From: Actibacterium atlanticum
GTDB lineage: Bacteria; Pseudomonadota; Alphaproteobacteria; Rhodobacterales; Rhodobacteraceae
DNA: 64,000 nt
Direction: 5' to 3'
Assembly (NCBI RefSeq): GCF_000671395.1
Contig: NZ_AQQY01000005.1
Coordinates: forward strand, 1-64,000
Positions within the stretch are counted from its first letter, which is position 1. Every line of letters begins with the position of its first letter. The notes beneath the pieces are model-generated. The model saw only the letters and a list, made by a program, of their open reading frames with translations, was not told the origin of the DNA and did no database searches. This document shows, piece by piece, positions 55,304-64,000 of this stretch. The position numbers and the translations under genes were made by a program.

Positions 55304-55999
55304 TCAGAAATTATGCGAAAAACCCAGCAGTGCTTTGCGGCTGGAGTCATTTGCGACGCCATGCACGTAACCCAGCTCAAGCAACAGGCGACCGTTTTCG
55401 CCAAAGGACATCCCTGCTTTGGGAACGAGTTTGACATATGGGTCCGCGCTGCCTGACTGGCCGGTCTGGACCTGCCCCGTCACACTGAAGCGCTTGCCAA
55501 AGCGGCGACCATAGGTGAAATCGGCCTTCCACCCGGATTGCGCGCCATCGCTCAGCGCGGCGATGCCCCATATGTCTGCGGCCATCCATGCACGTTCAAA
55601 ACCCAAGCCCCAATGCGCACCCAAGCGGGCGGTATAGCTTTGCGCCCCGGTGTCGGTTTCGCGGTGCCAGCCCAGCCCGACGGACCCGGCGAATTTCTGG
55701 CGTTCAAACGTGCCAATACTGCGGGTGGCAAACACGATTGCGGTGCTGGAACCGTTGTATTGCTCGGCAATTTGCAGGCCGTCAAAGCCCAACGTCCAGC
55801 GGTCGTTCAGACCGTATTCAGCATAGATCGACCATTCAAAAGGGGGCGGTAGACCTAGCTCCAGATAGCTGACGGCCTGAACCGGGTCGGCGACGATGGA
55901 GGTATAGACAAAAATGTTGCCCTCCCCGCGCGGCCAGGCCCCCGCCAGCGCCGTGGCGGGCCAAAGCCAGATCATCGCTATCAGATACAGCCACCGCAT
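55304..55999 (-). CDS. Outer-membrane beta-barrel-like protein
   Basis: A 231-residue protein with a signal peptide (RWLYLIAMIWLWPATALA) and many short amphipathic strands. It ends in Phe (LLGFSHNF), as outer-membrane barrels do. No family motif recognised. AAGGGG precedes the ATG at 55999. It converges with the ABM gene, the stops being 8 nt apart. The barrel call is from pattern only. Confidence 0.55.
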   Translation of the reverse strand: MRWLYLIAMIWLWPATALAGAWPRGEGNIFVYTSIVADPVQAVSYLELGLPPPFEWSIYAEYGLNDRWTLGFDGLQIAEQYNGSSTAIVFATRSIGTFERQKFAGSVGLGWHRETDTGAQSYTARLGAHWGLGFERAWMAADIWGIAALSDGAQSGWKADFTYGRRFGKRFSVTGQVQTGQSGSADPYVKLVPKAGMSFGENGRLLLELGYVHGVANDSSRKALLGFSHNF

Positions 56000-56100
56000 T
56001 GGCACCCCTTGTTAGGGCCAGCATCCGCAGGGTTGGTTAATGGGCGGTTAAGCTTTGTTAACTCGTCGGGAAAATCCGCAGTTTTTGTGTCAGTCTGTGA

Positions 56101-56427
56101 TCAGTCGCGGCTTGAATAATATTTACGTCGCGCTTCTTCCTGAACATTCAGCAGTTGCTGAAGTTCGGCGAATTCGGCCATCGCGGCTTTGCGCTTTTTC
56201 GGGTCGGTCAAGGATTGCAGCTTTTGCGCCTGCGCTTTCAACGCCTTGCGCAGCTCCACCTCTTTGGGGAGCGCCCCCGCCTCGGCCATAATCCGAAACC
56301 CGGCCTCTTCGGCGAAATCGCCATGCCCTGCAGCGGGCAAAGGCTTCCCCGCCCCGCGGAGGCCCTCCAACTGCCCTTCGGCCTGTGCCTTTTTGATCTG
56401 CTGTTCTGCAAGGTCGCGCCATTTCAT
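56101..56427 (-). CDS. DUF1992 (DnaJ subfamily C member 28-like) protein
   Basis: A 108-residue charged protein. Conserved DUF1992 features: MKWRDLAEQQIKKAQAEGQ, the LEGLRGAGKPLP segment and ELRKALKAQAQKLQSLTD. The start is the ATG at 56427; the open frame to 56625 crosses the palindromic element and is not coding. Function unknown. Confidence 0.82.
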   Translation of the reverse strand: MKWRDLAEQQIKKAQAEGQLEGLRGAGKPLPAAGHGDFAEEAGFRIMAEAGALPKEVELRKALKAQAQKLQSLTDPKKRKAAMAEFAELQQLLNVQEEARRKYYSSRD

Positions 56428-56469
56428 AGCCCTAACATAGGGAGCTGGGCACGACCCTTCCAGTCCTAC

Positions 56470-56544
56470 GCCCGGGCGATAGCCCGGGCAGCGCCCGACC
56501 CTCCCCCCGGGAGGGCGCTTCACGCCCACCCAGGCTCGGGCGCT
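56470..56544. repeat. Palindromic REP-like element with nested hairpins
   Basis: GCCCGGGC (56470-56477) pairs with GCCCGGGC (56482-56489) across a GATA loop. Next AGCGCCCGA (56490-56498) pairs with TCGGGCGCT (56536-56544), enclosing a 7-bp CCCTCCC/GGGAGGG hairpin (56499-56505 with 56509-56515) and an overlapping alternative GGGCG/CGCCC (56513-56517 with 56523-56527). The dense nested symmetry is typical of REP/BIME-like intergenic elements. Confidence 0.55.
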
Positions 56545-56601
56545 ACCCTTGAACTGATAGTTTTGACTTGTTGAGCCTTCACGCATCTCTACTGTCTGGG
56601 A

Positions 56602-57396
56602 ATGGCCAACAAGATAATTATGCATTTATATGAGCTATCGATCCCCAAAGCTGACATTGAGAAGCTGGATGAAACCGAGTGGGCATTCATAGCGACGCTC
56701 GCCTTCGCAATGGACGAGATTTCGGTGTTTCAGAAGCTTCTGGTTCATGCGAAGGCACAAAAACCTGAGGCCGAAGAGCTAAGGATTGCCCATGCGATTC
56801 AAGAAAACACCATTACTCGCGCTTTATGTGCCAAAATTTTTGAAGCCGTGAAGTTATTCGACCAGTATCAGCGTCTTGCCGATCGCAATGGCCTAAGTGA
56901 TGTTCGAAACAAACTTGTAGAGTTTTCAGAGAGTTTTGATGAGCTGAAGGCAGATCCTATTTACTCATTAGCCAAAGATATTCGTGATCACGCCACAAAC
57001 CACTACCTTCCATCGGAAACGAAGAAGAACCTTGAGCACGTTTCCGACAAAGCGATAACCAAGGCTTTTCTTCATAGGAATATAGGCAACAGTTTTTATC
57101 CTTTGGGTGAAGAATTCGTTTTCTTGGGGCGCATTGGGCGTCACTATGCGGAAGAGTATGATCGCCCCCACACGATGGAAGACGTTCGAAAGTGGGTGGA
57201 GTGGGCTCTTGCGGCATCGAAAGTACTAACTCACTTTTTCACGGATTATTTGGTTTGGGTTCAAAGAGAGAGGTTTCCGGAATGGGCCTTGAAGCCCACA
57301 AAACCTTATCTTGAGCCAGAGCTATACGGTGAACTGGGGGAAACCCCGCTCAAACTCTTCTTTGAGGCTTCAAGGTTGAAGAAACCTTCCGGCTAG
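56602..57396 (+). CDS. Lone HEPN-like helical protein
   Basis: A 264-residue, mostly helical, charged protein without signal or membrane segment. It contains R-x5-H (Arg128, His134) in DIRDHATNHYLP, like the catalytic motif of HEPN ribonucleases of toxin and abortive-infection systems. Codon use is AT-richer than the neighbouring core genes. No partner toxin or antitoxin gene is adjacent. The family is not recognised with certainty; HEPN assignment rests on the motif and helical character. Confidence 0.5.
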   Translation: MANKIIMHLYELSIPKADIEKLDETEWAFIATLAFAMDEISVFQKLLVHAKAQKPEAEELRIAHAIQENTITRALCAKIFEAVKLFDQYQRLADRNGLSDVRNKLVEFSESFDELKADPIYSLAKDIRDHATNHYLPSETKKNLEHVSDKAITKAFLHRNIGNSFYPLGEEFVFLGRIGRHYAEEYDRPHTMEDVRKWVEWALAASKVLTHFFTDYLVWVQRERFPEWALKPTKPYLEPELYGELGETPLKLFFEASRLKKPSG

Positions 57397-57414
57397 AACT
57401 AAAGTGTCTGTGAA

Positions 57415-59580
<2,166 letters not shown>

Positions 59581-59750
59581 CGAGGTCTCCTGAGACATTG
59601 CAGAAGATTTGATCTGTTTTTGTTCTCTTTCAAGGTGGTTTGTAACCATTGCTGACAGAATCCGCCATCAGGTCGATGTATTTGGTCGCAGGCCTTGCCC
59701 CTGCGTGCGAAATTCTGGATAACAGAGGCACGGATTTTCAGGAGTCTCCC

Positions 59751-60062
59751 ATGGCCGCACGTATCTATCAGCCTGCCAGAAACGCGATGCAATCGGGCAC
59801 TGCCAAAACCCACCATTGGATTTTGGAATATGCTGCGGATGCCAGCCGTTCGGTGGATCCCCTGATGGGTTGGACCAGTTCGACCGATACTCAGGCGCAG
59901 GTGAAGCTGCAGTTTGAAACGAAGGAAGCCGCGCTGGACTATGCCCGTGACAACGGGATCGACGCGGTGGTGACCGAGCCCAAGACCCGCAAGCCCAACA
60001 TCCGTGCGCGTGGCTATGGTGAGAACTTTGCGACGGATCGGCGTCAGGTCTGGACCCACTGA
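59751..60062 (+). CDS. NADH dehydrogenase accessory subunit, NDUFS4 family
   Basis: A 103-residue protein of the ETC complex I 18-kDa conserved family: [44 protein letters not shown] and [14 protein letters not shown] are the family blocks. It is an accessory subunit of complex I found in alphaproteobacteria and mitochondria. AGGAG precedes the ATG at 59751; the longer frame to 59649 is not homologous. Confidence 0.92.
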   Translation: MAARIYQPARNAMQSGTAKTHHWILEYAADASRSVDPLMGWTSSTDTQAQVKLQFETKEAALDYARDNGIDAVVTEPKTRKPNIRARGYGENFATDRRQVWTH

Positions 60063-60063
60063 C

Positions 60064-60561
60064 TTGGCTGCGGATTTCACGATCCGCGCAGCGCGCCCAA
60101 CTGAACCTGATGCGCAGGCTTTGATTGCCCGCCATCTTGGCCAAATGGCAGACCAATCCCCTGAAGAAAGTTGTCATGCGCTGGACAGTTCCGGCCTTGA
60201 GACACCGGGCGTCGACTTTTTCCTGCTGGAACTCGAAGGCGATGTGATGGGGATGGGCGCATTGGCCAAGCTGGGTTCTGGCGCGGTCGAATTGAAATCC
60301 ATGCACACCAAGTCCGAGGTGCGCGGATCGGGCGCGGGCCGCGCGATGTTGGCGCATTTGTTGGATTTGGCCCGCTCCAAAGGTGCATCGGCCGTCTTTT
60401 TGGAAACCGGCTCTACCGATGATTTTCTGCCGGCACGCCGCCTATATGAAAGCGTTGGTTTTCGTATTTGCGGTCCGTTTGGCGATTATGGTCCGGACCC
60501 ATGGTCGGTGTTTATGCAACTGGACTTAGGCCCATCTGCTGACACACCCCGCGCGTCTTAA
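60064..60561 (+). CDS. GNAT family N-acetyltransferase
   Basis: A protein of about 165 residues with the acetyl-CoA-binding loop VRGSGAGRAML and flanking strands (ELKSMHTKSEVRG, VFLETGSTDDFLPARRLYES). The fold begins at DFTIRAARPTEPDAQALI, so I start at the TTG at 60064, 1 nt after the NDUFS4 stop; in-frame GTG 60004 and ATG 60016 lie inside the preceding gene. Substrate unknown. Confidence 0.8.
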   Translation: MAADFTIRAARPTEPDAQALIARHLGQMADQSPEESCHALDSSGLETPGVDFFLLELEGDVMGMGALAKLGSGAVELKSMHTKSEVRGSGAGRAMLAHLLDLARSKGASAVFLETGSTDDFLPARRLYESVGFRICGPFGDYGPDPWSVFMQLDLGPSADTPRAS

Positions 60562-60663
60562 CATTTGACGCATGTCCAACCTGGGTTACGGTGGTGGGAT
60601 AGATCGCGCGCATTCCATTAATTTTCACAGCGCGCCCCCATTGCAAACGCAAAAGGATTTGTC

Positions 60664-62442
60664 ATGAGCTCGGGCTATTCTGTTTCCGGAACGGTTGAAA
60701 GTGGTGAGTATCAGCTTGAGTATCTGGGCTGCTGGGGCAGTGACTGGACGACACCGCCACAAAGCATTCCGCCAAAGTCGTCGACGGCGTTTCGGATGGA
60801 TACCAGCGGGCGCGGTGGATTTTGGTTTCGGGTGATCGACACCTCTGGGGACGAAGCAGGTTTTGCTGCGATGTCTTTCAATACGCCGGTGATTGGTAAG
60901 TCTTCTGCAGAAGGGTCAAACAGCGACTACCCGCATATGGTTGACGCGGGTCTTCAAACTTATAAATCAGACGATCACTGCACGCTGACCTACAAAGTGG
61001 GCACGCCTAACAAGGCCAGTTGGAGCAGCCGCGACAGCTGTGACACCAAGGATGTAACCTGCGATGAAACCAAACTGGACGACGTGCGGGCCTTCGTCAC
61101 GCTGCAAAATTCGCTGATTAGTGATCTCAGCCTGATCAGCTATTGGAATGACAATAGCGATGGTGCTGAAAACTGGCTCAGAGCGCCCTGTCAGGCAGAT
61201 ATGCCACCCCCGGGAAAGTCGCGCACCCTGTTGCTGCTGGACAATGATCGCGCCGGGGTTTGGGTCAAGACCAATGACTTTCAGTTCAATCTGACGTTTT
61301 CAAACCGAATACACAGCCCCAATGCGGCCGAAGGATCGGCGTTTTCCGGGCTGCGTTATTATGAACGCAGCGGTGTGCCGGTATCGTATGAATACTGCCT
61401 GGGCACGGCGAACTGGGCCTGCTGGGACAGCGGTAAAAGCGACGACGGTGAGATCGAAGATGATCACACCAAGATAAAGACCCCGCTAAGTGCAAACTGG
61501 ATGGGGCGGATGAAAAGCCAATATCCAAATTTCGGCAAGCTACCGCTGCATAAGGCGGCGATCCCTGGTTCGCACGATACGGCCTGCTGGGACATGATGA
61601 AAGTGATCGAACTTTGGGCCGAAACGCAGGCGCTGGATTTCAAAAGCCAGTTGGAACTGGGCATCCGCTATATGGATCTTCGGTTAAAGTTCATGGGCCG
61701 TTACCTGCCGGCGATTGTCGGGCACCGGTTCCATCATGGCTCTTTCGAAGCGTCTGTGACGATGCTGGACCTGCAGAATCAGGTCGAGGAATTTTACGAA
61801 AGCGATTGGGACAATCGAAAGAACGAAATCCTGATCCTGGATTTTACCCATTTTGAAAACTACGAAGACAGCGATGATCTGGGGTATGAAGATCTCGCAG
61901 CCGCAGTCGGGAATTGTGACCTCACGAAGTACCTGATCCGAAACAGGGCTTCGGGTTCGGGTGATCTGGGCCGCTGGCCCCCTCTGATGAGCGACCTGTG
62001 GAGCGCGCCGGGCCGGCGCCGGGTCATTCTGAGCGTCCCGTTTGATCCGCCAACCCACATCGCGTCGCCACAAGATTCTCAATATTTTTGGAACGGCAAA
62101 AAGCTTTTTGCGAAAGGCTGGAATGGTACAAAGTTCTGGCCAAACACCAACGACGTCGACGATCTGGTGACGGCTTTGAAAAAGCGGTTACAGTTTGCGC
62201 CTTACGTCAATGCGAACCCAAAGGCCAAAAACACGACGGCGCTGTGGGTCTTACAGGACATCCTGACATCAATTTCGCCGCTTCCCGGCATGCAGGCGAA
62301 CGCAGAGTTGGCGAAGATGATCTTTAACCCAGCTTCGCTGCCCGAGCTTGAGGACAAAGTGAACATTGCGATACAGGATTACGTTGACCCGCGATTGGTG
62401 GATCGGATGATCGACATCAACACCAAGCGCCTGAAAGCGTAA
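60664..62442 (+). CDS. PI-specific phospholipase C-like protein with N-terminal beta-rich domains
   Basis: A 592-residue protein. Residues 1 to about 280 look like two beta-sandwich domains with several cysteines (C23 onward); the first has an aegerolysin-like pattern. The C-terminal half (about 290-590) is a PI-PLC X-type TIM barrel: AAIPGSHDTA (His304, Asp305), GIRYMDLRL (Asp338, Arg340), VGHRFHHGSF (His358) and ALWVLQDIL (Asp532). These align with His32, Asp33, Asp67, Arg69, His82 and Asp274 of Bacillus PI-PLC by my reading, so activity is plausible. No signal peptide is seen, which is unusual for a secreted lipase. Neighbours (GNAT, tRNA-Arg) give no clue. Probably a membrane-active effector; role inferred. 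Confidence 0.78.
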   Translation: MSSGYSVSGTVESGEYQLEYLGCWGSDWTTPPQSIPPKSSTAFRMDTSGRGGFWFRVIDTSGDEAGFAAMSFNTPVIGKSSAEGSNSDYPHMVDAGLQTYKSDDHCTLTYKVGTPNKASWSSRDSCDTKDVTCDETKLDDVRAFVTLQNSLISDLSLISYWNDNSDGAENWLRAPCQADMPPPGKSRTLLLLDNDRAGVWVKTNDFQFNLTFSNRIHSPNAAEGSAFSGLRYYERSGVPVSYEYCLGTANWACWDSGKSDDGEIEDDHTKIKTPLSANWMGRMKSQYPNFGKLPLHKAAIPGSHDTACWDMMKVIELWAETQALDFKSQLELGIRYMDLRLKFMGRYLPAIVGHRFHHGSFEASVTMLDLQNQVEEFYESDWDNRKNEILILDFTHFENYEDSDDLGYEDLAAAVGNCDLTKYLIRNRASGSGDLGRWPPLMSDLWSAPGRRRVILSVPFDPPTHIASPQDSQYFWNGKKLFAKGWNGTKFWPNTNDVDDLVTALKKRLQFAPYVNANPKAKNTTALWVLQDILTSISPLPGMQANAELAKMIFNPASLPELEDKVNIAIQDYVDPRLVDRMIDINTKRLKA

Positions 62443-62473
62443 TCTTTTACGGCTATGGAATCCGGTCGTCGGA

Positions 62474-62502
62474 TTGACCCTGCAAAGCGCCATTGCTAGG
62501 GA
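62474..62502 (+). promoter_or_regulatory. Sigma-70-like promoter of tRNA-Arg
   Basis: TTGACC (62474-62479) and TAGGGA (62497-62502) are separated by 17 nt and end 10 nt before the mature tRNA 5' end. Confidence 0.5.
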
Positions 62503-62512
62503 AGCGGGGTGC

Positions 62513-62589
62513 GGTCCCTTAGCTCAACTGGATAGAGCAGCTGACTTCTAATCAGCAGGTTGAGGGTTCGAGTCCTTCAGGGATCGCCA
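62513..62589 (+). tRNA. tRNA-Arg (anticodon UCU)
   Basis: Cloverleaf: acceptor GGTCCCT/AGGGATC with one G-U pair, D arm AGCTCAACTGGATAGAGC, anticodon stem CTGAC...ATCAG region with loop TTCTAAT (anticodon TCT), T loop TTCGAGT, discriminator G and encoded CCA. Typical minor Arg tRNA. Confidence 0.96.
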
Positions 62590-62596
62590 ATAGCGC

Positions 62597-63202
62597 TTAC
62601 AGCTTTTGATCTTTATCGCACAGCGTGCCCACCACGCGTGAAATCATCCGATCCAGATCGCGTGGGTCCATGGCCGACAGGCGCGGCTCTTCGCCCAGCG
62701 AAATCATCCCGTGCACACAGCTGAAAATCGCCCGGGCATTGCGGTTGCGTTCAGATGTGGTGGACAGGCGGGTAAGGCGGTCAAGCTGCTCGGCAAAGAG
62801 ATTGGTGATCGGCGCCAGCGCATCATAAAAACCTTCAGCAGAGTCAGCAGGCGGCAGGCCGATGGAAAACAAGGTGCGCCACCGTTGGGGCTGATCCTCG
62901 GCATATGAACGATAGGCCTGTGCCAAGGTGATGATCATGTCGCCCGGGTCTTCGTTTTCCATGCCTTCAATCGAGCCGCGCAAGTGATCGGCGATTTGCA
63001 GCATGGTGCGGCGGTTGATCTCGATCGCGATTTCGCCCAGATCGCCAAACACCGTGTAGATAGCCCCAAGGGCGCAGCCCGCTTCGTTGGCCAAATCCCG
63101 GGCGCGCAGGGCGACGATGCCACCATTTTCGATTTCGGCTTCGGCGACTTCAAGCAGCTTTGCGCGCAGAGCGTCTTTCTTGGGCGTGGATTTCGGTGAC
63201 AT
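62597..63202 (-). CDS. TetR/AcrR-family transcriptional regulator
   Basis: A 201-residue repressor: N-terminal helix-turn-helix (about 12-60, GIVALRARDLANEAGCALGA then IYTVFGDLGEI) and a C-terminal ligand-binding helical domain of the TetR_C_33 (WHG) type. It is transcribed after the MFS gene (same strand, 153 nt gap). A 14-nt palindrome CTGCTGCGCAGCAG lies 49 nt before its ATG and could be its operator. It begins 8 nt past tRNA-Arg on the opposite strand. Confidence 0.85.
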   Translation of the reverse strand: MSPKSTPKKDALRAKLLEVAEAEIENGGIVALRARDLANEAGCALGAIYTVFGDLGEIAIEINRRTMLQIADHLRGSIEGMENEDPGDMIITLAQAYRSYAEDQPQRWRTLFSIGLPPADSAEGFYDALAPITNLFAEQLDRLTRLSTTSERNRNARAIFSCVHGMISLGEEPRLSAMDPRDLDRMISRVVGTLCDKDQKL

Positions 63203-63250
63203 GGCAGGTGATTCCCGGTGAAAGTGGGTGAACTTTGTTCAAGTTTTATG

Positions 63251-63264
63251 CTGCTGCGCAGCAG
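63251..63264. promoter_or_regulatory. Perfect 14-nt palindrome upstream of tetR-like gene
   Basis: CTGCTGCGCAGCAG sits between the MFS stop and the TetR start, where a TetR operator would be expected. Nothing else in the sequence links it to this regulator. Confidence 0.35.
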
Positions 63265-63307
63265 AGAAAAACCCCTATAGCGCGAACAATTTCACCTAAT
63301 ACGCCTA

Positions 63308-63325
63308 TTGGCGAGGAATCGCCAA
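63308..63325 (-). terminator. Stem-loop after the MFS gene
   Basis: TTGGCGA (63308-63314) and TCGCCAA (63319-63325) form a 7-bp stem around a 4-nt loop, 31 nt past the MFS stop. No U run follows, so terminator function is weakly supported. Confidence 0.35.
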
Positions 63326-63355
63326 ATATACGGGCAGGAAGGGCGGGATTTTTCG

Positions 63356-64000
63356 CTAAATGCCCGCGCGTCTCATCGTGCTTAACCCTAGAGCGCATAG
63401 CGCCATAACCGCAGCGGCCACAACGAAGGGCGCGCCGGGAAAGAAAAGCGGTGTGTCCGCATGGGTGAACAGGGCAAAGCTTTGTGTCATCACCAGCGGA
63501 GACAGGATCATAGCGATGGCGCGCGCTGAACTGACAGCGCCTTGCAGTTCACCTTGCTGGCTTGCGGCTGCGCGCCGTGACATCATGCCTTGAAGCGCGG
63601 GTCCGGTGACAGCGCCCAAAGCGCCAAGCGGGATCAACGCGAAGGCCAGAGCGCTCTGTGTCACGAATGCCATCGCCGCCATCGCAATGGTCGAGATCAC
63701 AAACCCCAGCATCGCTGTGTATCGTTCCCCTAACCTTTTTAGGATAGGCCGGATCAAGGCGCCTTGGCAGATCGCCATCGACAGGCCAAACACCGCCAGG
63801 GACGGGCCGATTGTGCGTGGCTCCCAGCCAAAACGCAGTTGGGTGAAATAGGCCCAGACGGCGGGGTAAACGCCATAGGCAAACTCGTAAAGGAACGACA
63901 GGCCCAACAGTTGCCGCAACCCGGGCAGAGCGCTCATCGCGCGAAAGGCGCCTAACGGGTTTGCGCGTGTCCATTCAAAGCGACGGCGCTTGTTGGCGGG
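63356..64000 (-). CDS. MFS transporter, TetA-like (partial)
   Basis: The C-terminal half of a 12-helix major facilitator. The open frame continues to the window edge, and its first residues here include FEWTRANPLGAFRAM, the cytoplasmic loop before the second half in TetA-like proteins. At least five hydrophobic helices follow, with LGALGAVTGPALQGMMSRR typical of the drug:H+ antiporter group. Next to a TetR regulator, suggesting a drug or metabolite exporter. The N-terminal half lies outside the window. Confidence 0.85.
   Translation of the reverse strand, partial: PANKRRRFEWTRANPLGAFRAMSALPGLRQLLGLSFLYEFAYGVYPAVWAYFTQLRFGWEPRTIGPSLAVFGLSMAICQGALIRPILKRLGERYTAMLGFVISTIAMAAMAFVTQSALAFALIPLGALGAVTGPALQGMMSRRAAASQQGELQGAVSSARAIAMILSPLVMTQSFALFTHADTPLFFPGAPFVVAAAVMALCALGLSTMRRAGI

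Noticed and set aside
59581-59660. LexA (SOS) box upstream of uvrB
   Set aside because: I looked for GTTC-N7-GTTC and its complement and found only partial matches (GTTCTC, GAGAAC), not a proper box.
62513-62589. tRNA-Arg (and tRNA-Gln) as integration sites of a genomic island
   Set aside because: No integrase lies near either tRNA, and I found no duplicated tRNA 3' end within the window.

Overview
The window looks like a chromosome segment of a marine Rhodobacterales bacterium (Roseobacter group, Alphaproteobacteria). The main reasons are a class I lysyl-tRNA synthetase, an NDUFS4-type complex I accessory subunit, a gcvTHP operon behind a tandem glycine riboswitch, an mreBCD-mrdA-rodA operon, high GC with GC-rich third positions, and an intergenic hairpin followed by CCCCGGGATATTT that I associate with this family. 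I saw no transposase, integrase, CRISPR array or phage structural module. Nearly all of the window is single-copy core sequence, with a few AT-richer lone genes placed between core genes.

Layout. 1-6.1 kb: acyl-CoA metabolism (MaoC hydratase, 3-hydroxyacyl-CoA dehydrogenase, acyl-CoA synthetase) around a hybrid histidine kinase and OmpR-type regulator. 6.2-8.6 kb: tRNA-Gln and a KpsE/KpsT capsule-export pair without KpsM. 8.8-11.6 kb: NhaA, an ArsP-like permease and its ArsR regulator. 11.6-13.0 kb: a uracil-DNA-glycosylase-family protein and SseB. 13.0-19.6 kb: the cell-shape operon mreB-mreC-mreD-mrdA-rodA ending in a GhrA-type reductase, with four successive 4-nt overlaps. 19.9-21.7 kb: leuA behind an unannotated leucine-rich leader peptide. 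21.7-29.6 kb: SDR, an exported MORN-repeat protein, NadE, a diguanylate cyclase, DUF1801, a PfkB kinase and a Tat-exported metallo-hydrolase.

29.8-36.2 kb: GltX, a MATE exporter, a second acyl-CoA synthetase coupled to xylulokinase, and a gamma-glutamylcyclotransferase. 36.3-40.9 kb: glycine riboswitch and gcvT-gcvH-gcvP. 40.9-42.7 kb: thioredoxin 2, a cold-shock protein, a 27-residue candidate small protein with a strong ribosome binding site, and a PD-(D/E)XK-like nuclease. 42.7-50.9 kb: EttA, DUF2059, NadD, DacB, an orphan membrane protein, TerB-like, class I LysRS, DUF4864. 51.0-56.4 kb: a tail-spike-like beta-helix protein, flavin-binding-fold protein, rhodanese, UspA with a possible Fnr-type box, ABM protein, an outer-membrane-barrel candidate and DUF1992. 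56.5-60.6 kb: a palindromic REP-like element, a HEPN-like orphan, UvrB, NDUFS4 and GNAT. 60.7-64 kb: a PI-specific phospholipase C-like protein with an N-terminal beta-rich half, tRNA-Arg, and a TetR/MFS pair running off the end.

The most unusual items are the PI-PLC-like protein, which keeps the full catalytic residue set; the leuA leader peptide, possibly on a near-leaderless transcript; the 27-residue small protein; and the lone AT-rich HEPN-like and nuclease-like genes. Functions are inferred from motifs read by eye. No database search was run.
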